This document shows positions 33,100 through 42,363 of a DNA stretch of 64,000 nucleotides, piece after piece (position 1 is the first letter of the stretch; the number at the start of each line of letters is the position of its first letter). The stretch lies in contig WYDT01000009.1 of NCBI GenBank assembly GCA_013122435.1, positions 224,367 to 288,366 of the forward strand. The letters are read 5' to 3'. Origin of the DNA: Chloroflexi bacterium AL-N1. Its GTDB lineage: Bacteria > Chloroflexota > Chloroflexia > Chloroflexales > Roseiflexaceae. Position numbers and translations under genes: made by a program. Under the pieces are notes generated by a model, which saw only the letters and a list, made by a program, of their open reading frames with translations, was not told the origin of the DNA and did no database searches.

Positions 33100-33933
33100 A
33101 TGGAAGTTATCGAAACGATAGCGGCTTTTCGTCAGGTGCGTGCACAATATGGCCAGCTTGGGTTTGTACCAACTATGGGATACCTGCACGAAGGCCATCT
33201 TAGCCTTGCACGCCTGGCGCGTGACACCTGCGGAAGCGTGGCTGCCAGTATCTTTGTCAACCCAACACAATTTGGCCCCACCGAAGATTTTGCACGCTAT
33301 CCCCGCAGCTTTGAACGTGATCTCGATCTGTTACGGCAGGAAAAGGTCGATCTGGTGTTTGCCCCTGCGGTAAGCGAAATCTATCCTGAAGGATTTTACA
33401 CCTTCGTTGATGTTGAGCATGTGACAGACACGCTCGAAGGTGCGGTGCGACCGGGCCATTTTCGTGGTGTGGCCACGGTTGTTTGTAAGCTCTTCAACAT
33501 TGTGCAGCCAACTCATGCCTACTTTGGGCAGAAAGATGCCCAACAAACGGTCGTGATTCGCCAGATGGTCCGTGATCTTGCGCTACCAGTCGAGGTTGTG
33601 ATTGTGCCGACGGTACGTGAGGCAGATGGCTTGGCGATGAGTAGCCGCAATGCCTATCTTGCGCCGGAAGAACGCCAGGCCGCCACCGTGTTGTATCGTG
33701 CTCTGACCACTGCTCAACAGGCATATCAGGCAGGGGAGCGCAACGGCGCTGCTTTACGTTCAGTGATGCAACAGGTTCTCGCTGCCGAGCCGTTGGCACA
33801 CACCGAGTATGTGAGTGTGGCCCATCCGACGACGCTTAGAGCACTTGACGAAGTTGGTGAAACGGGCGCGCTGCTCTCCATGGCTGTGCGTATCGGCGCG
33901 ACCCGGCTAATTGATAATGTGATACTGCCGTAG
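33100..33933 (+). CDS. panC: Pantothenate synthetase (pantoate-beta-alanine ligase)
   Basis: A 277-residue nucleotidyltransferase-superfamily ligase joining pantoate and beta-alanine with ATP. Motifs: V-P-T-M-G-Y-L-H-E-G-H near residue 26, F-V-N-P-T-Q-F-G-P, F-G-Q-K-D-A-Q-Q and M-S-S-R-N-A-Y-L. It is the last gene of the DUF2520-panB-panC unit. Its stop codon directly abuts the stop of the opposite-strand peptidase gene (33933/33934), leaving no terminator space. Confidence 0.97.
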   Translation: MEVIETIAAFRQVRAQYGQLGFVPTMGYLHEGHLSLARLARDTCGSVAASIFVNPTQFGPTEDFARYPRSFERDLDLLRQEKVDLVFAPAVSEIYPEGFYTFVDVEHVTDTLEGAVRPGHFRGVATVVCKLFNIVQPTHAYFGQKDAQQTVVIRQMVRDLALPVEVVIVPTVREADGLAMSSRNAYLAPEERQAATVLYRALTTAQQAYQAGERNGAALRSVMQQVLAAEPLAHTEYVSVAHPTTLRALDEVGETGALLSMAVRIGATRLIDNVILP

Positions 33934-34896
33934 TTACGAAGTCAGATCGCTAAGCGCTGGAAGGCCACCTAACGCGGTAGCTGTCGATACGCTACGTTCA
34001 ATCGCCTCAACCAGGACATCAGCGGCAATGCTGCCCAGCAGGGCGAGGTGTAGCGCAGGTTTGTTCCCTGTCGCGGCTGTGAATACCACATCGCCATCGA
34101 ACGGCGTGTGGATGGGACGAATCGCACGCGCCAACCCATCCTGAGCCATCTGCGCCAGCTTTTGACACCCGGCTTTGTCCAGTGTGGCGTCTGTTGCGAC
34201 AACCGCCAGTGTGGTGTTGGTGCTACGAAAGCCCATCTGAGTCTGTTGCATGTGTAGTTGTTGTGAAGTATTAACAAAGCCGCCCTGCGGGCCTCGTGCA
34301 CCAGCCAGAATCGAGCCAGTCTTCTCGTGGTACACATCACCAAAGGCATTGGTGACAACCAACGCTGCAATGGTCACACCATCGGACAGAGTGACCGCTG
34401 CACTCCCGATGCCACTTTTGACTGCCTGCTGCATGCCCAGAAGCTTGCCAACCGTGGCGCCTGTCCCGACACCAATGCATCCCTCAGAAACTTTCGCAGA
34501 ACTCGCTGCATCACAGGCGTCGTAGCCCATCTCCTCATCAGGCCAGCGGTCTGCAGCACCAAATACTAAATCAAACATAACCGCTGCCGGAACGATCGGT
34601 ACCACTGCCACACCGACATCGTACCCAATGCCACGTTCGCGCAACCAGCGCATCACACCAGTGGCCGCAGCCAGCCCATAAGCGCTCCCACCAGAGAGAC
34701 AGATGGCGTCGATGTGTTGGATCATCGCGTGTGGTGCCAGTAAATCGGTTTCACGTGTGCCAGGTGCACCACCACGTACATCGACACTACCGGTGGTACC
34801 TTCGGGGAAGAGTACGACCGTACAACCAGTGAGTGCTTCCAGATCCTGAGCATGGCCAACTGTAATACCAGCAACCGCTGTGAGGGTGTTCGACAT
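33934..34896 (-). CDS. S58-family (DmpA/NylC-like) Ntn-hydrolase peptidase
   Basis: A 320-residue member of the self-processing P1/S58 family (aminopeptidase DmpA, nylon oligomer hydrolase NylC). Family marks: G-I-T-V-G-H at residue 10, G-C-T-V-V-L-F-P-E-G, L-S-G-G-S-A-Y-G-L, and S-T-N227-T228-T-L-A-V-V-A-T. The Asn-Thr bond is the expected autocleavage site, which makes Thr228 the nucleophile. The ATG at 34896 has AAGGAGG upstream. It is last in the hom - dehydratase - peptidase set and may process an amino-acid-derived peptide or amide. Confidence 0.88.
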   Translation of the reverse strand: MSNTLTAVAGITVGHAQDLEALTGCTVVLFPEGTTGSVDVRGGAPGTRETDLLAPHAMIQHIDAICLSGGSAYGLAAATGVMRWLRERGIGYDVGVAVVPIVPAAVMFDLVFGAADRWPDEEMGYDACDAASSAKVSEGCIGVGTGATVGKLLGMQQAVKSGIGSAAVTLSDGVTIAALVVTNAFGDVYHEKTGSILAGARGPQGGFVNTSQQLHMQQTQMGFRSTNTTLAVVATDATLDKAGCQKLAQMAQDGLARAIRPIHTPFDGDVVFTAATGNKPALHLALLGSIAADVLVEAIERSVSTATALGGLPALSDLTS

Positions 34897-34906
34897 ATGG
34901 GCCTCC

Positions 34907-35890
34907 TTATATTTCGCGTTGAATGTGTTGCTGATAGAGTGAAAATACACTTTCGGCTGCGGCATTACCACCACAGATCACTGCTACCGGATGGCGATAC
35001 TGATCTATTCTGGCTGCACCACTCTGTATCGCGGCGATGACTGCCGCACCCGATGGCTCCACGAGTTGATTGCATTCTGTCCACAGCCAGCGCATTGCCT
35101 CGACCATAGCGCTATCCTCGACCAGAACGACATCATCGACATAGCGTGTGGTTAAAGCCAGCGTCCGCTCACTAACTGCCCGTGGCGCAAGGGTGTCGGC
35201 AATAGTCGTGATCTGGGAAAGTTCAACGACGGTACCAGCCCTGAGGCTGGCCAGCATTTTGGCCGCACCAACCGGCTCTACTCCGATAATATGCACATCA
35301 GGTCGCCGTTGTTTGATCGCTGCCGACATGCCGGAGATAAGACCACCACCACCGATGGCAATCAGCACACAATCCAGCTCGGGTACATTGTCGAGCAGTT
35401 CCAGACCAAGTGTGCCGGTTCCGTGTAAGCTGCGTTCGGCATCAAAGGGGTGCACATACAATCGTTGTTCTTGTTCGGCGCGTTCCTGGGCATAGCGTAG
35501 CGTGTCGGAGGGATTTTCGCCGTAGCGTTGGACTTGTGCGCCCCAGGCTACAATACGATCCGCGCGATCTGCACTTGCTGTTGTAGGGAGGTATACGGTA
35601 GCAGGAATGTTGAGTGTTGCCGCAGCATAGGCGATTGCCAGTCCATGGTTGCCGCCACTGGCCGCGACAACCCCACGCTCACATTGGGTAGGAGTCGCCT
35701 GCAACAGATTATTGAAGGCGCCACGGGCTTTGAACGAACCACTTACCTGGAGATTTTCGAGCTTGAGTTGGAGCTGAGATGGGAGATCGGTGTGCAGTAA
35801 CGGCCTGGACAATAACGGGGTATGTCTGATATATGACCTAACACGGCTGCGTGCTTGCTCAATATCGCTTAATGTAAGATCATACTTCAT
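34907..35890 (-). CDS. Threonine/serine dehydratase (fold-type II PLP enzyme)
   Basis: A 327-residue enzyme that deaminates threonine or serine to the 2-oxo acid. The PLP lysine lies in S-G-S-F-K-A-R-G-A (K about 54), the phosphate loop is G-G-G-G-L, and S-G-G-N-H-G is present. There is no C-terminal ACT regulatory domain, so it is of the short TdcB/serine-racemase type rather than the long feedback-controlled IlvA. Its start overlaps the stop of hom by 4 bases (ATGA), so the two are translationally coupled. Confidence 0.92.
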   Translation of the reverse strand: MKYDLTLSDIEQARSRVRSYIRHTPLLSRPLLHTDLPSQLQLKLENLQVSGSFKARGAFNNLLQATPTQCERGVVAASGGNHGLAIAYAAATLNIPATVYLPTTASADRADRIVAWGAQVQRYGENPSDTLRYAQERAEQEQRLYVHPFDAERSLHGTGTLGLELLDNVPELDCVLIAIGGGGLISGMSAAIKQRRPDVHIIGVEPVGAAKMLASLRAGTVVELSQITTIADTLAPRAVSERTLALTTRYVDDVVLVEDSAMVEAMRWLWTECNQLVEPSGAAVIAAIQSGAARIDQYRHPVAVICGGNAAAESVFSLYQQHIQREI

Positions 35891-36996
35891 TGTACTATGT
35901 CCAACACATCTCGTAGCATGGCTGCAGCTGTCGGAACGGCATCGCGCTCGCGGGTGGTGGCGCTAGCCCGCCCTGCGATGTCGGTGTAGTAGACCACACC
36001 CATTTCGTGTCCATCCATGCGCGCCAGTGGGTGATTCTGTGGCAGGGCAGTTGGTCGTACACTCAATTTGTAGGGATGTTTGGTGTCTTGATCGTCGGGA
36101 GAGGTGCGTTTCGCCAGGGCCAGCAATACGATCCGCTCACCACGGTCCATTGCTTCCTGCAACTCCTCGGTGGATAAGAGGGCGATGCCTTCAACGGATA
36201 CATCAGACAACGATACCGGACAGTCGAGTACGGCGTTTGCGAGAATGGTTAATTTAACGGCGGCATCCCAGCCATGGATATCGAGCATGGGATCGGTTTC
36301 GGCAATCCCTCGCTTCTGGGCATCGATCAGTGCTTCGATATAGCTCATCCCTGTTTCCATCGCGCGGAGCATGCTGTGGGTGGTGCCATTGAGCACAGCC
36401 TCGACACGGTCGATGCGACATCCGGCGAGATCACGCCGCCCTATGTTGATCGTTGGCATGGCGCCCCCAACACAGGCACTAAAGCGCAGGGCTGGCTTGG
36501 GAACAGCGGGGGCCTCCTCACCGACAGCACGACGCCGCATCCCCCACGATTGATCGGCCAGATCGCTCTTTTCAGCCAGTTCGGTATAGGCGAGGGCCAA
36601 TGGTCCTTTGTTTGCTAGCACGACTGATATGCCGCGTCGGAGTGCCGCACGGGTGATGTCGATGCCTGGTTTTCCTTGCTGGAGGTCAACAGGTGTAGCT
36701 TCGAGCAGTATATCTGCATCAACTGTTTGTGCCATGGCAAGCGCGTTCATGTCAGTTCTGCCAACGTTCGGTAAGGTAGCGACACTCTGCTTTGCTCGCT
36801 TGGCTAAGAGGATGGCTTCAATATCAAGGCCAGTAGGGTCGAGCGCTGCACCACCTGAGTCGGCCACACCCACCACCGTGAATGCAACCCTATAGCGCTC
36901 ACGCAGTAGCGCTTCTTGAGAACGGAGAATGCCAAGAAAGCTGCGCCCGACATTGCCCAGTCCACAGAGCGCAAGGCGATTTGATCGAATAGTCAC
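35887..36996 (-). CDS. hom: Homoserine dehydrogenase
   Basis: A 369-residue NAD(P)-dependent enzyme of threonine/methionine synthesis. It has the Rossmann motif C-G-L-G-N-V-G-R-S near residue 11, then L-A-N-K-G-P-L-A, L-N-G-T-T-H-S-M-L, and D-x-x-G-W-D-A-A-V-K-L-T-I-L with the catalytic Asp and Lys. No ACT domain is seen. I chose GTG at 36996, with GAAGGAG 8 bases upstream, giving protein MTIRSNRLALCG. Longer in-frame starts at 37053 and 37110 lack an RBS and would add unrelated residues. It heads a three-gene minus-strand operon. Confidence 0.93.
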   Translation of the reverse strand: MTIRSNRLALCGLGNVGRSFLGILRSQEALLRERYRVAFTVVGVADSGGAALDPTGLDIEAILLAKRAKQSVATLPNVGRTDMNALAMAQTVDADILLEATPVDLQQGKPGIDITRAALRRGISVVLANKGPLALAYTELAEKSDLADQSWGMRRRAVGEEAPAVPKPALRFSACVGGAMPTINIGRRDLAGCRIDRVEAVLNGTTHSMLRAMETGMSYIEALIDAQKRGIAETDPMLDIHGWDAAVKLTILANAVLDCPVSLSDVSVEGIALLSTEELQEAMDRGERIVLLALAKRTSPDDQDTKHPYKLSVRPTALPQNHPLARMDGHEMGVVYYTDIAGRASATTRERDAVPTAAAMLRDVLDIVQ

Positions 36997-37145
36997 AACA
37001 GATGCTCCTTCGACATGTATAGCGTACGATGATGTGTGCTTCGATTGTACCATGAGACCAAAAATTACAGCGAGAGTACAAACTACCTTGGGGATGAACG
37101 TGTGATACAATTTTGATATCTACGTTCATTTGAGAGAGGAATGAT

Positions 37146-37640
37146 ATGAAACCGTTACTTTTTCTTCTGCTGCTTCTAGCCGTTACCGGATGCAGTAATC
37201 AGTTCACCCAAACAGCGGCAGAATCAAAAGTAGAATTTCCCCACTCGACTGGTATGGCCAACTTTGCCCATCCATCGATTATTTCTTTTGCTGATGGCAT
37301 CGAGTATGAAGTGTACTGCGGTGAAGCAGGCTATATTGATGAATTTATCCTGCATATGAGCATTCAGCGAAACGAGAGAGCGCGCATTGGTGTGAGTGCC
37401 ACCCACGCATTTGAGTGCTCCCATACCAGTGCGCTGGGCCTCGAAGAACACCACCTTCGCCTGGACCTTCCCATCGAAGAGGGTGCGGCAATAACGGTGG
37501 CTTTTCATACAGTGAAACAAAATCAAAACCTTACAAGCATTGCTCGCTTCCGCAAAGGAGCAGATGACACGTTTTTTACGGCCCCTGAGGAATTGGCACC
37601 TGATGACGCTCAACAGTATTTCGATATGTTTCGTGAGTGA
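37146..37640 (+). CDS. Hypothetical lipoprotein
   Basis: A 164-residue protein with a classic signal peptide and lipobox L-A-V-T-G-C16. The mature part is beta-rich with three cysteines (V-Y-C-G-E, F-E-C-S-H). RBS GAGAGGAA precedes the ATG. Divergent from hom and convergent with the DUF433 gene. Not recognised. Confidence 0.75.
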   Translation: MKPLLFLLLLLAVTGCSNQFTQTAAESKVEFPHSTGMANFAHPSIISFADGIEYEVYCGEAGYIDEFILHMSIQRNERARIGVSATHAFECSHTSALGLEEHHLRLDLPIEEGAAITVAFHTVKQNQNLTSIARFRKGADDTFFTAPEELAPDDAQQYFDMFRE

Positions 37641-37679
37641 GATGATACTATCACAGATTGTGTTTTCCCTGATATAAGC

Positions 37680-38003
37680 TTAGATACGACCCAGACGCCT
37701 TCGAACTTCCGCTACGATTGGTGATGGATTAGCCTTTTGTTTCGCAACGCCTTCTTCTCCGATGCGCTCATGTTCATCTACGATGTCGCGCACTTCTTCG
37801 GGGTGGATGGTGGCGTAATCAATAGCAGCTTGAACAAGAGTTTCTTCCACAGCAAAACCATGGCTAATCTCAGCAACGGATTGCCCGCTCCAGTAAGGCA
37901 TGATTACGTGTTGAATGCCGATTCTGCGTCCTTTGAGACGGATGATCGGCGGATAGATCGAGTCATCAATAGTCAGATACATATCTGGATAGGTTTCAGT
38001 CAT
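37680..38003 (-). CDS. DUF433-family antitoxin-like protein
   Basis: A 107-residue protein with the DUF433 layout: R-L-K-G-R-R-I-G-I-Q-H-V-I near residue 23, Y-W-S-G-Q-S-V-A-E-I, and A-I-D-Y-A-T-I-H-P-E-E-V. DUF433 proteins are HTH-like and usually act as antitoxins for PIN-like (DUF5615) toxins encoded directly downstream. Here the downstream neighbour is a convergent lipoprotein gene 39 bases away, so no toxin partner is present. RBS is moderate (GAAAGAAGGACTCA-ATG). Confidence 0.85.
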   Translation of the reverse strand: MTETYPDMYLTIDDSIYPPIIRLKGRRIGIQHVIMPYWSGQSVAEISHGFAVEETLVQAAIDYATIHPEEVRDIVDEHERIGEEGVAKQKANPSPIVAEVRRRLGRI

Positions 38004-38040
38004 TGAGTCCTTCTTTCACTTCGTGGCAATATAGATTCTC

Positions 38041-38304
38041 TTATAACCTCATGCGTAGGCAGATGTTGTAGCAGCCTCGTTTAAGATGATTTTGTTGATG
38101 AGGAAGACGTTTGAGATTTCTAGCATCCATATCATAATCTTTTTGACTCGTATAAATAGATTGGAAGATTTCGTTCTTGCATGAACTTGCCAAATTCAAT
38201 GGCACTTATGCTATGTTTTGCCGGGCTGTTCCTGATGAAATTTTTTGGCGTTGAAATGCCTGAACAATCTGCTCAATTTCTTCATTCGAGAGGTTTGTTT
38301 TCAC
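38041..38304 (-). pseudogene. Decayed UPF0175-like antitoxin gene
   Basis: Reading from GTG at 38304 (AGGAA 8 bases upstream), the protein begins M-K-T-N-L-S-N-E-E-I-E-Q-I-V-Q-A-F and continues S-S-G-T-A-R-Q-N-I. After one frame change it goes on with S-A-I-E-F-G-K-F-M-Q-E-R-N-L-P-I-Y, and after a second with K-D-Y-D-M-D-A-R-N-L-K-R-L, ending at TAA (38043-38041). Joined, this is the UPF0175 pattern (small DNA-binding, antitoxin-like). Two frameshifts make it non-functional. It lies upstream of the DUF433 gene on the same strand. Confidence 0.6.
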
Positions 38305-38350
38305 TGTTATATTCCTGAGTAACGTTTGGAAACTCTCATTTCAAACTGAA

Positions 38351-38866
38351 TTAACTCGCTAACAACGCCTGCACACGCGCCTTTGTTTCTGCATCGGCAA
38401 GCTCTTCTGCCTCACGGTTGCCAACACAGAAGCAATAGACGCCCTCACCAGTCCCCTGAATGGTAATGCGATAGCGTCCCCCATCCAGGGTAAGTCGTTC
38501 GCGCTGAATACGCTGGTAGATGGTGGATCCATCGCGTGTACCATGGTTGCCCTGTTCGGGTGTAAATCCCTTTGGTGGCAGACCGGGGCCATAGAGCGTA
38601 ATCAGGGGGCAGAACCCATCAGCCAGGAAGCGTTCTGGTACCAACATCGACATCACAAGCAAGGTCTCAGGAGGCATCTCAAAGCGGTAGTGGTCAGTAG
38701 CACCATGCGTGAGGCGACTGTAGAATGCCTGTGCAATGGTGGCGTCCGTAATGACCAGCGCACGGTCAGGAGTGGGGGAACCCTCGTTAATAACAGCAAG
38801 ATGTGCGACTAACATTCGCTGTAGCAATGCCCACCAACCCCATAACAAGATCATCACACGTAACAT
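38351..38866 (-). CDS. Hypothetical exported protein
   Basis: A 171-residue protein with a hydrophobic N-terminus (V-M-I-L-L-W-G-W-W-A-L-L) acting as signal or anchor. A soluble beta-rich part follows (Y-R-F-E-M-P, L-I-T-L-Y-G-P-G-L-P, R-Y-R-I-T-I-Q-G-T-G-E-G-V-Y-C-F-C-V-G). The domain resembles a small beta-sandwich of the kind that follows secreted peptidases, but I cannot name a family. The start is not backed by a clear RBS. Confidence 0.6.
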   Translation of the reverse strand: MLRVMILLWGWWALLQRMLVAHLAVINEGSPTPDRALVITDATIAQAFYSRLTHGATDHYRFEMPPETLLVMSMLVPERFLADGFCPLITLYGPGLPPKGFTPEQGNHGTRDGSTIYQRIQRERLTLDGGRYRITIQGTGEGVYCFCVGNREAEELADAETKARVQALLAS

Positions 38867-39127
38867 TGATTAGGCACCCCTTTCTTATTCATTGAGTGAA
38901 CAACCGCAGCTTATCTGAGTATACGCCACGAGTTGGCCGTCTGCAAACTCTGTATCGATACCAGAGCGCCGATGTCCTACGAATCGCTATTATGATTTCG
39001 ATGTCAAAGTTCATCAGGATGTATCTGCATCTTCACTACTTCCTCTTTCAAATAGACGGGTTATAATGCTCAATTAATGGTCAGCAGACATACAGTAAAA
39101 ATGGGAAAAGCACCCAAAGGAACCATC

Positions 39128-40144
39128 ATGAAAATACACTTTCCCGGCCAATTATGGAGCACAGTCTCACCTGAGGATGCAGGCTTCCGTACTGAAAAGC
39201 TACACAAGGCACAGTGGTGGTTGGAGAATCAGGATACCAATTATCGTCTGGTTATTGTACGCAAAGGGAGCGTAGTTGCTGAGTGGAATCGTGGGATATC
39301 CCGTGAACAACAGCTGGAACTGGCTTCAGCAACGAAATCTGTCTATTCGTGTGCGCTGGCACTAGCGATTGAGGAAGGAAATATCGCCTCTGCCGACTCA
39401 CAGGTGGACGAGTATTACCCGGAGATGATGGATGTTCCAGCGCATGCGGGACCAAAGCCTGGTCGTTATGTGTTTGGAAAAGATCGTGCGATCACCTTTC
39501 GCCAACTCATATCCAATACTTCGGGGTATATGAAGCCAGACGAAATGCCGGGGCAAGTTTTTCACTATCAGACCTATGGTATGAACATCCTGAGCCACGC
39601 GATTGCGCGCAGTTATGGGCTGTGGGATGTGAATAATCCCGAGGGGTCGCCAGGGTTGTCCCCACTCCTTGATCGTTGGCTACGTGATCCGCTGAACGCG
39701 AGTTGGGGCTATTATACATACAACTTTGCTTTGCAGCCGAATGCACGCCTGGGCGTCTTTGGATATTTCGATGGTATACAGGCAACTGCACTTGATATGG
39801 CCAGGCTGGGTTGGTTGTGGCGTCATTATGGTCGTTGGGGTGAGCAACAACTTGTTCCAGAAGCATGGCTGCGCGAGGCAACAAGTGCTGTTGAGGTACC
39901 ACAATATGTGGTAGATGCACGCTTTCATGACGCGTACGGTCTGGGCTTCTGGTCCAACGATCATGGTGCAATCTGGCCCGATCTTCCGCGCGATGCCTTT
40001 GCTGCATCGGGAGCAGGTTGCCAGCACATTTGGGTGTGCCCCAGCCTTGATCTTGTTGTTGTGCAGAGTCCGGGGATATACGCAAATCAAAGTGAATTGG
40101 GCGAGACATTATTGCGATTTGTCGTAGAGGCATTGCAGGAATAA
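39128..40144 (+). CDS. Serine hydrolase of the beta-lactamase family
   Basis: A 338-residue protein with the S-x-x-K motif in L-A-S-A-T-K-S-V (Ser about residue 77), a Y-x-x-Y/N region in Q-V-F-H-Y-Q-T-Y-G-M-N, and a C-terminal A-S-G-A-G-C-Q-H-I-W-V in the position of the third motif. No signal peptide. Start at ATG 39128 with AAAGGA upstream; an earlier in-frame ATG at 39077 would add 17 residues. A -10-like TATAAT lies at 39062-39067. It is followed 27 bases later by a methyltransferase gene. The substrate is unknown; a distant relative of the gene at 6960. Confidence 0.82.
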   Translation: MKIHFPGQLWSTVSPEDAGFRTEKLHKAQWWLENQDTNYRLVIVRKGSVVAEWNRGISREQQLELASATKSVYSCALALAIEEGNIASADSQVDEYYPEMMDVPAHAGPKPGRYVFGKDRAITFRQLISNTSGYMKPDEMPGQVFHYQTYGMNILSHAIARSYGLWDVNNPEGSPGLSPLLDRWLRDPLNASWGYYTYNFALQPNARLGVFGYFDGIQATALDMARLGWLWRHYGRWGEQQLVPEAWLREATSAVEVPQYVVDARFHDAYGLGFWSNDHGAIWPDLPRDAFAASGAGCQHIWVCPSLDLVVVQSPGIYANQSELGETLLRFVVEALQE

Positions 40145-40171
40145 GTAGTCATTACCTGAGGAGGTTGACAT

Positions 40172-40831
40172 ATGCCATCATCAATTGAGCGGACTGCCTG
40201 GCTCCGGGAAAAGCGACGATTGGCCGAAGAACGCATGGATACGCTCTTTGCGCCCAGCTATGATGAATATTGGGGTGCTACTCTCAACTCGACCCATCAG
40301 CGTTTTATTCGTCAATTAGTTGACCTATGTCATTTGCAGGGTTCGATACTCGATGCGACCTGTGGGACTGGTAAGTACTGGTCGATTATTCTTAATGTTG
40401 GAATAGACCAATCACAAGGTCTGCTATTTTGTACACGGTCAAAATTCCCGCAAGTACCAGTTAAAAAGATTGTTCTGCAGGAAATACGCTATCAGCGTGC
40501 GTTCGATGGGATCATGTGTGTGGATGCGCTGGAAAATGTCTTTCCTGAAGATTGGCCGCTCGTCTTATACAATTTTCATCAGGCACTCAAATCGCAAGGT
40601 TATCTCTATCTCACGGTCAAATTAGTAAACAACAACGAGATTGAAAACGCTTATCAGGTTGGCAAAACCTTGGGTTTACCTATTGTTTGGAGTGAATGGG
40701 TGCATGAAGAAGGCTATCACTACTATCCAAAATTGGAAGAAGTACGTGATTGGATAGAGTCAATGCATTTTACGGTCAATGCCGAGAAAACGGGTGATGG
40801 TTACCATCATTTCCTCATTCAGCAAAAGTAA
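40172..40831 (+). CDS. SAM-dependent methyltransferase (class I)
   Basis: A 219-residue protein with SAM motif I at L-D-A-T-C-G-T-G-K-Y-W (about residues 60-70), then I-D-Q-S-Q-G-L-L and D-G-I-M-C-V-D-A-L-E-N-V. The stretch between motif I and I-D-Q-S is shorter than I expect (roughly 4-6 residues missing, where V-V-G would stand), which may weaken SAM binding. RBS GAGGAGG lies before the ATG. It follows the serine hydrolase and ends in strong hairpins. Confidence 0.82.
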   Translation: MPSSIERTAWLREKRRLAEERMDTLFAPSYDEYWGATLNSTHQRFIRQLVDLCHLQGSILDATCGTGKYWSIILNVGIDQSQGLLFCTRSKFPQVPVKKIVLQEIRYQRAFDGIMCVDALENVFPEDWPLVLYNFHQALKSQGYLYLTVKLVNNNEIENAYQVGKTLGLPIVWSEWVHEEGYHYYPKLEEVRDWIESMHFTVNAEKTGDGYHHFLIQQK

Positions 40832-40847
40832 TTCTACATATATACAA

Positions 40848-40893
40848 GGCTCTTGAAAGAGCCGACCCAACCCTGAAGTTTCAGGATTGGGTC
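40848..40893. terminator. Two adjacent hairpins between convergent genes
   Basis: GGCTCT-TGAA-AGAGCC (40848-40863) and GACCCAACCCTGA-AGTT-TCAGGATTGGGTC (40864-40893, 13-bp stem, one mismatch). No T-run follows on the plus strand; they probably act as a transcription barrier for both convergent genes. Confidence 0.55.
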
Positions 40894-40903
40894 ATACATG
40901 TGC

Positions 40904-42184
40904 TTAAGGATAGGGATTTCCTTCACCAATAGCGATGGCCAGATCGGGTTCGTCTTCACCCCGCTGGATGTTCACATAGAGCGCGTCACCTGTGCGGCTA
41001 AAGTAGGCACCACTACCCTCAGCGTTACAAGCGGTCAGTGAGGCGAAGCGTTGCAAATTGCCTGCTGGGTTGCCAGTGCCACGAGCAGGTGGAGCAACCC
41101 AGATGTCATCGCCGGCGCGTTTGCCTTCTTCAAAAGAACCACCGATATCCTCGTTAATGTAGAGATTGCCGGCACGGTCGAGCGCAAGGTTATCTGGATT
41201 ATCAAAATCCTCAGGTGCGTTTACACCTTCTTTTACATAGTTAGAGACAATCGCAACATCTCGTCCATTTCTGAGGTTAATAGCTAGAACGCGGTCTTCA
41301 TCGCTCAATGACACATAGAGAATACGGCCACCACTACCATCACGACCAGTACTGACAGCAGTTTCGACATCCTCAGGGCTTCCGTAGCCAGTTGCACCAG
41401 CAGCTCGCGCAGCTGCGTCGGAGTTGATTTTCACTGTATCGCGATCCAGTGGTATCCAACGAGCAAGGCCAGTTTGCTCCCCAGCATCGTGCACAATCTT
41501 GAGTGCGAACAGTTGGCCCTCGGAAAGATTGCCACGTCGATCAGGGGTAAACTTATAGATATAGCCAGGATTTTGCTCGGCTGAAACACCATAGATATTT
41601 CCAAAGCGGTCGAAACGAATACCTTCGTGTGGTCGGGCTCCTAGTGCTGGCAGCACCGTAGCTTCGCCAGTGTGTGGGTCTAACTCATAGATAAGTCCAC
41701 TCTCGGCGTCGGGGAAATCCGGATCGGGAGTTTCACCCTCAAGTGTCTCTTCAGCAACGAGAATAGTACGCCATGGTGTCCAGACGATACCATCAAGTTC
41801 ATCCCAGTCTTCACGCTGGGCCAGAATATTGGTTTCGCCAGTGCGTAGATCCGTCACCGAAACAGCACCATTGTTATCGGTGCGGTGTACACGGTAGAGA
41901 AAACGTCCAGAGTCAGGTCCAGTTTCGTTTACGGTGTTTTGGTCGGGTACATCGGGAAAATCAGGTTCGCTTGCGATCAACGTTTGGGTAAATCCAGTGG
42001 GCAACACAAATGGTTGGCTGACATTGCCTTCTGGAGTACAGACGGCTGAGTCGGGAAGTGGAGTGAATTGAAAACCGCCGCGTGTGCGATCTGTGTCGTT
42101 GGCCATGGATGTAGAAGGCATAATGGCAATAACACCAGCCAGGGTTCCTACAAGAATAATCAGAGCGACGTTGCGAAAACTCAT
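40904..42184 (-). CDS. PhoX/DUF839-type secreted alkaline phosphatase-like protein
   Basis: A 426-residue protein with a signal peptide (residues 1-28, ends S-M-A-N). A beta-propeller-like body carries PhoX/DUF839 marks: D-E-L-D-G-I-V-W-T-P-W-x-T-I-L-V-A-E-E, P-H-E-G-I-R-F-D, L-A-R-W-I-P-L and P-D-N-L-A-L-D-R-A-G-N-L-Y-I-N-E-D. PhoX enzymes are Ca/Fe-dependent phosphomonoesterases induced by phosphate shortage. Catalytic activity is not certain: related propellers exist without it. Upstream lies a 400-bp region with phased TTATCCC repeats that may be its control site. Confidence 0.78.
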   Translation of the reverse strand: MSFRNVALIILVGTLAGVIAIMPSTSMANDTDRTRGGFQFTPLPDSAVCTPEGNVSQPFVLPTGFTQTLIASEPDFPDVPDQNTVNETGPDSGRFLYRVHRTDNNGAVSVTDLRTGETNILAQREDWDELDGIVWTPWRTILVAEETLEGETPDPDFPDAESGLIYELDPHTGEATVLPALGARPHEGIRFDRFGNIYGVSAEQNPGYIYKFTPDRRGNLSEGQLFALKIVHDAGEQTGLARWIPLDRDTVKINSDAAARAAGATGYGSPEDVETAVSTGRDGSGGRILYVSLSDEDRVLAINLRNGRDVAIVSNYVKEGVNAPEDFDNPDNLALDRAGNLYINEDIGGSFEEGKRAGDDIWVAPPARGTGNPAGNLQRFASLTACNAEGSGAYFSRTGDALYVNIQRGEDEPDLAIAIGEGNPYP

Positions 42185-42363
42185 CGTTGATTGCTCCTTT
42201 CAACACCGAATAAATAATATATGATATATTTTAATTGAATATATCACTTTACTGAGAGAAAGTCAAATTTATATTCTAATAAGTAGGATTATTTATTAAT
42301 ATAATTATTATTTTGTAAAACTAAATTACGTGAGAAAACAGGTTTACACACAACATCATAAAC

